Both the position numbers and the translations under genes were made by a program. The notes below the pieces were generated by a model. That model saw nothing but the letters and a program-made list of their open reading frames with translations, did no database searches and was not told the DNA's origin. Of a DNA stretch of 64,000 bases, positions 61,240 through 64,000 are shown one piece after another. The stretch comes from Candidatus Poribacteria bacterium (GTDB lineage Bacteria; Poribacteria; WGA-4E; WGA-3G), in the NCBI GenBank assembly GCA_022828145.1, contig JAJEJA010000013.1, positions 1 to 64,000 on the forward strand. The letters are read 5' to 3'. The first letter of the stretch is position 1; the number at the start of each line of letters is the position of its first letter.

Positions 61240-62721
61240 TTATTCTGTTGCGTTGATATTCGCTGCGGATGGTTGATTGGTAGGAAGTTCTTTGACAGTG
61301 AGAGCGTCCTCAGGTACATAACGGGAATAGTCTGAAATTGAGCCGCTTGTCAGCGCATAGATAACGACATTCGTCATAAAGCGATATACGCCTGGTGAAT
61401 AGTGGACATTTCGTGTGGGGAGGCTGACCGCTTCCATTGCACACATATAATCCCGTCTAACAACGAGAACAGCTAACTTATTTCCAATGGAAAAACCTTC
61501 AAGGAAGTTACGTTTAGGTGGACGGGTGCCCCACCAGAAGATATCAAACCCGACAGGAGGTCCTCCAATTTGATAGAAGTTGCGATAGATTTCATGGGAG
61601 TTGTCAATCCGTTCAATGTTACTCTCTGGCATAACATATCGCATCTGTGTCAGGAAAAGTCTTATCATTGCCTGTTGTGCAGCGTTGACACCACAATCAT
61701 CGAAGACGAGGAATCCGCCTTTCTCGACGAGGTATTTGCGTAGACCTGCCGCTTCATCTGGTGTCAGTCGACTATCCATTTTGCCACCGCCATGTCGTCT
61801 GCCGAGTAAGTTTCTTGACCGCACAAGCGCTGGATCATGTCCTGTCATGAATACAATAGGTGTATGCATGAGATATGGATCGGTGAATCTTATTGCACCA
61901 CCTTCAACGTTCATGTCGGTCCTGATCTTGGTTTTCTCATTGAGCCATTTTGTAAGTGCATTTAATGATGAGGCATCTGCCCACCAATCCGATAGATTGT
62001 GACGAATACGTGCAAAACGCAATACGCCTTGAATGTCTCGTCCTTTACCGACCACCTCTCCACCTGGTTTACCTTTTTGTAAAGGTTTGACTTCATATCC
62101 CCCCATCACAATCCCGAAACGATCAATCACGTTCCGATCATAACCGACATGCTCGGTCATAGATAGAACGGGGAGTCTTTCGAATCTATGCGTGACCTGA
62201 ACGGGGTTTCCTGAGACACCGCGGACGATATTAGCAGTACCCGCAGAAGGTGCACTTGGGCTTGGACCAGCAAATGCTAAAGCAGATAACGTATTTGCCG
62301 GTGGTAGTTTAGTGTCTGTAACCGTATCTGGTATTGACGTATTCTGTTTAACGACTTTCGGTACATTCGGATTGATTGGTGCATCAATCTCAACTGTCCG
62401 GTTTGATATTTCCAATACGGTATGTTGTTGGAAATCGGGTGCCTTATGCCTGAATGCATCACTTAGTCGTGGTTGCATTTGCATTGGTTCAGAGATTACC
62501 GTATCCTGAATGGGCATAACCGGTTTTAGAACTGGGTTGACAATAACTTCGCGAACCTTAGGCTTATCTGGTTTTGTGACTTTTGGAAAATCTACCTGAA
62601 TCATCTGTTCGAAAATCTCTGTTTGGGTTACAAAATAGAGGCCGGCAATAATTATCAAAACTACGTGAATTAGAACTGATGTTAATAGAGCACTTGATGT
62701 GCTTTTCGCTTGCTTTTTCAT
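61240..62721 (-). CDS. DUF4159 domain protein with N-terminal TM anchor
   Basis: MKKQAKSTSSALLTSVLIHVVLIIIAGLYF; FARIRHNLSDWWADASSLNALTKWLNEKTKI...GGFLVFDDCG. Confidence 0.85.
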   Translation of the reverse strand: MKKQAKSTSSALLTSVLIHVVLIIIAGLYFVTQTEIFEQMIQVDFPKVTKPDKPKVREVIVNPVLKPVMPIQDTVISEPMQMQPRLSDAFRHKAPDFQQHTVLEISNRTVEIDAPINPNVPKVVKQNTSIPDTVTDTKLPPANTLSALAFAGPSPSAPSAGTANIVRGVSGNPVQVTHRFERLPVLSMTEHVGYDRNVIDRFGIVMGGYEVKPLQKGKPGGEVVGKGRDIQGVLRFARIRHNLSDWWADASSLNALTKWLNEKTKIRTDMNVEGGAIRFTDPYLMHTPIVFMTGHDPALVRSRNLLGRRHGGGKMDSRLTPDEAAGLRKYLVEKGGFLVFDDCGVNAAQQAMIRLFLTQMRYVMPESNIERIDNSHEIYRNFYQIGGPPVGFDIFWWGTRPPKRNFLEGFSIGNKLAVLVVRRDYMCAMEAVSLPTRNVHYSPGVYRFMTNVVIYALTSGSISDYSRYVPEDALTVKELPTNQPSAANINATE

Positions 62722-63166
62722 GATAACACCTCAATGTACGTGTTAATATTGACAGGTTTACGCAATATGTATGCCAATTAAAAATGGCGTTATACCAAAG
62801 AACAAGCGTCACATTAAGGTTTCAGATGCACAGTATTGTGCAAGGATGCACGAAATCGTGCATATTGTGAAATACTATAAAACAATGGTAATAGTTAGAG
62901 GTGAGTCATGAAAGTGAGAACGGTAAAAAAAGAGATATTTTCACTGAGAATTGTATTTTTTTTGATAAAACATTGAAAAAATGTTTGCATTTAAGTAATT
63001 TATGTGTTAAACTATATTTCACATTTTTATCTTATCTGTTTCTTGTATATATTTATAGAAGAAACAACATATTAATAACAGGGATTTGACAACTTGTTTA
63101 GGACATTTTTGTATTAGAATTTCCTAATCTGAGTTTTCAGACTATAAATTGAAAGGAAGTTTACCC

Positions 63167-63532
63167 ATGGGTGAAAAAGTGATCTCCCGCATCAAGCTAC
63201 GTAGACGTGAACTTAAAATGACACAGACTCAATTGGCAAAGGCAGCGAATTTAACGCCTGCAGCAATTTCCCAATTTGAGTCGGGAACCAGGAAACCTTC
63301 GTTTAACACACTTTCCAGTTTGTCCGATGCTTTGAAGGTGACAACAGATTACCTTCTCGGTAAAAAAGATCGTGGTTACGAAGATTTAATGGCTGATCCG
63401 AGGGTTAATATGATGTTTAGGGGAATGATGAATTTTACGGAGGATAGCAAAACATATCTCTTTGAATTCTACAAATTCCTCGATTCACAACAGAAAGCAA
63501 TGTCAAAAAAAGAGTCAGAGGATGCCGAATAA
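63167..63532 (+). CDS. XRE-family HTH transcriptional regulator
   Basis: RRRELKMTQTQLAKAANLTPAAISQFESGTRKPSFNTLSSLSDALKVTTDYLLG; SD aaaggaag. Confidence 0.93.
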   Translation: MGEKVISRIKLRRRELKMTQTQLAKAANLTPAAISQFESGTRKPSFNTLSSLSDALKVTTDYLLGKKDRGYEDLMADPRVNMMFRGMMNFTEDSKTYLFEFYKFLDSQQKAMSKKESEDAE

Positions 63533-64000
63533 CCGGCTACACTATGCGAAGGATGGTCCTGCTGCTACTGCGTGGGGTCTCCTTCGTGACCTTAAAATAC
63601 AGGATTTTCCAATTGATCCGCGATGTATCGCAACGAAACTCGGTATTGTCGTCTGGGAACGTGCCCTGCCCATTTCTTGTGACGGGTGTCTCATGCGGGT
63701 TGGGAATGCGTGGGGAATTCTTGTAAATGCACGTATCCGTTCAGAAACTCGACGGAATTTTACCATTGCACATGAAATCGGACACTATCTATTAGAACGT
63801 GACACCGTCAAAACTTCACCATTACATCAGCAGTTTAATACTGTGATACCTGAACAGAATAGCACAAATAAGGAGTTGCAGGCTTATCTACAAAGCGAAC
63901 AACGCGCAAATCAATTTGCTGTTGAATTGTTAATGCCTACGCCAATCTTTTCTGTGGATTCATCATCACATGTGCAAGTTGGATTGCCAGCCATCACTGA
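63522..64000 (+). CDS. ImmA/IrrE family metallo-endopeptidase, partial (runs off window)
   Basis: My reading from ATG 63522 is open to the end: MPNNRLHYAKDGPAATAWGLLRDLKIQDFPIDPRCIATKLGIVVWERALP...RNFTIAHEIGHYLLERD; HEIGH motif; absent from the ORF track because no stop is in the window. Confidence 0.9.
   Translation, partial: MPNNRLHYAKDGPAATAWGLLRDLKIQDFPIDPRCIATKLGIVVWERALPISCDGCLMRVGNAWGILVNARIRSETRRNFTIAHEIGHYLLERDTVKTSPLHQQFNTVIPEQNSTNKELQAYLQSEQRANQFAVELLMPTPIFSVDSSSHVQVGLPAIT

Overview
The window is a gene-dense, moderately AT-rich bacterial segment with about 50 supported protein-coding genes. I saw no rRNA, tRNA or CRISPR array. The mix of gene families (secreted WD40 proteins, LamG protein, Gfo/Idh dehydrogenases, pectate lyase, SUF) would fit a Poribacteria/PVC-like lineage, but that is inference only. 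Core content: rpsA (S1), metK-ahcY, lpdA, moaA, a SUF Fe-S operon (sufC, sufB, sufD, sufS, sufU, Rieske, DUF59, DUF971, rhodanese), a sugar/pectin catabolism region, galU, and a minus-strand cluster (DUF4159 protein, a ~2430-aa LysM/M28-like/FtsX protein, polytopic membrane protein, PqqD-like protein, ABC ATPase). Accessory content: four WD40 proteins sharing an N-terminal motif, one fused to an ECF sigma factor; a DNA methyltransferase-nuclease fusion; a Type IIG-like single-chain R-M protein; an XRE/ImmA pair at the right edge; and many palindromic intergenic repeats. Most notable: (i) a 34-bp mini-insertion (31/34 identical) found after CCC inside two unrelated repeat families; (ii) an ECF sigma-WD40 fusion with an internal Shine-Dalgarno/ATG at the domain junction; (iii) a giant permease whose M28-like domain has lost its canonical metal-binding residues; (iv) a TonB receptor split by a -1 frameshift at a T5 run; (v) WD40 genes inserted between sufC and sufB; (vi) intergenic repeats that begin exactly at the stop codons of two genes.
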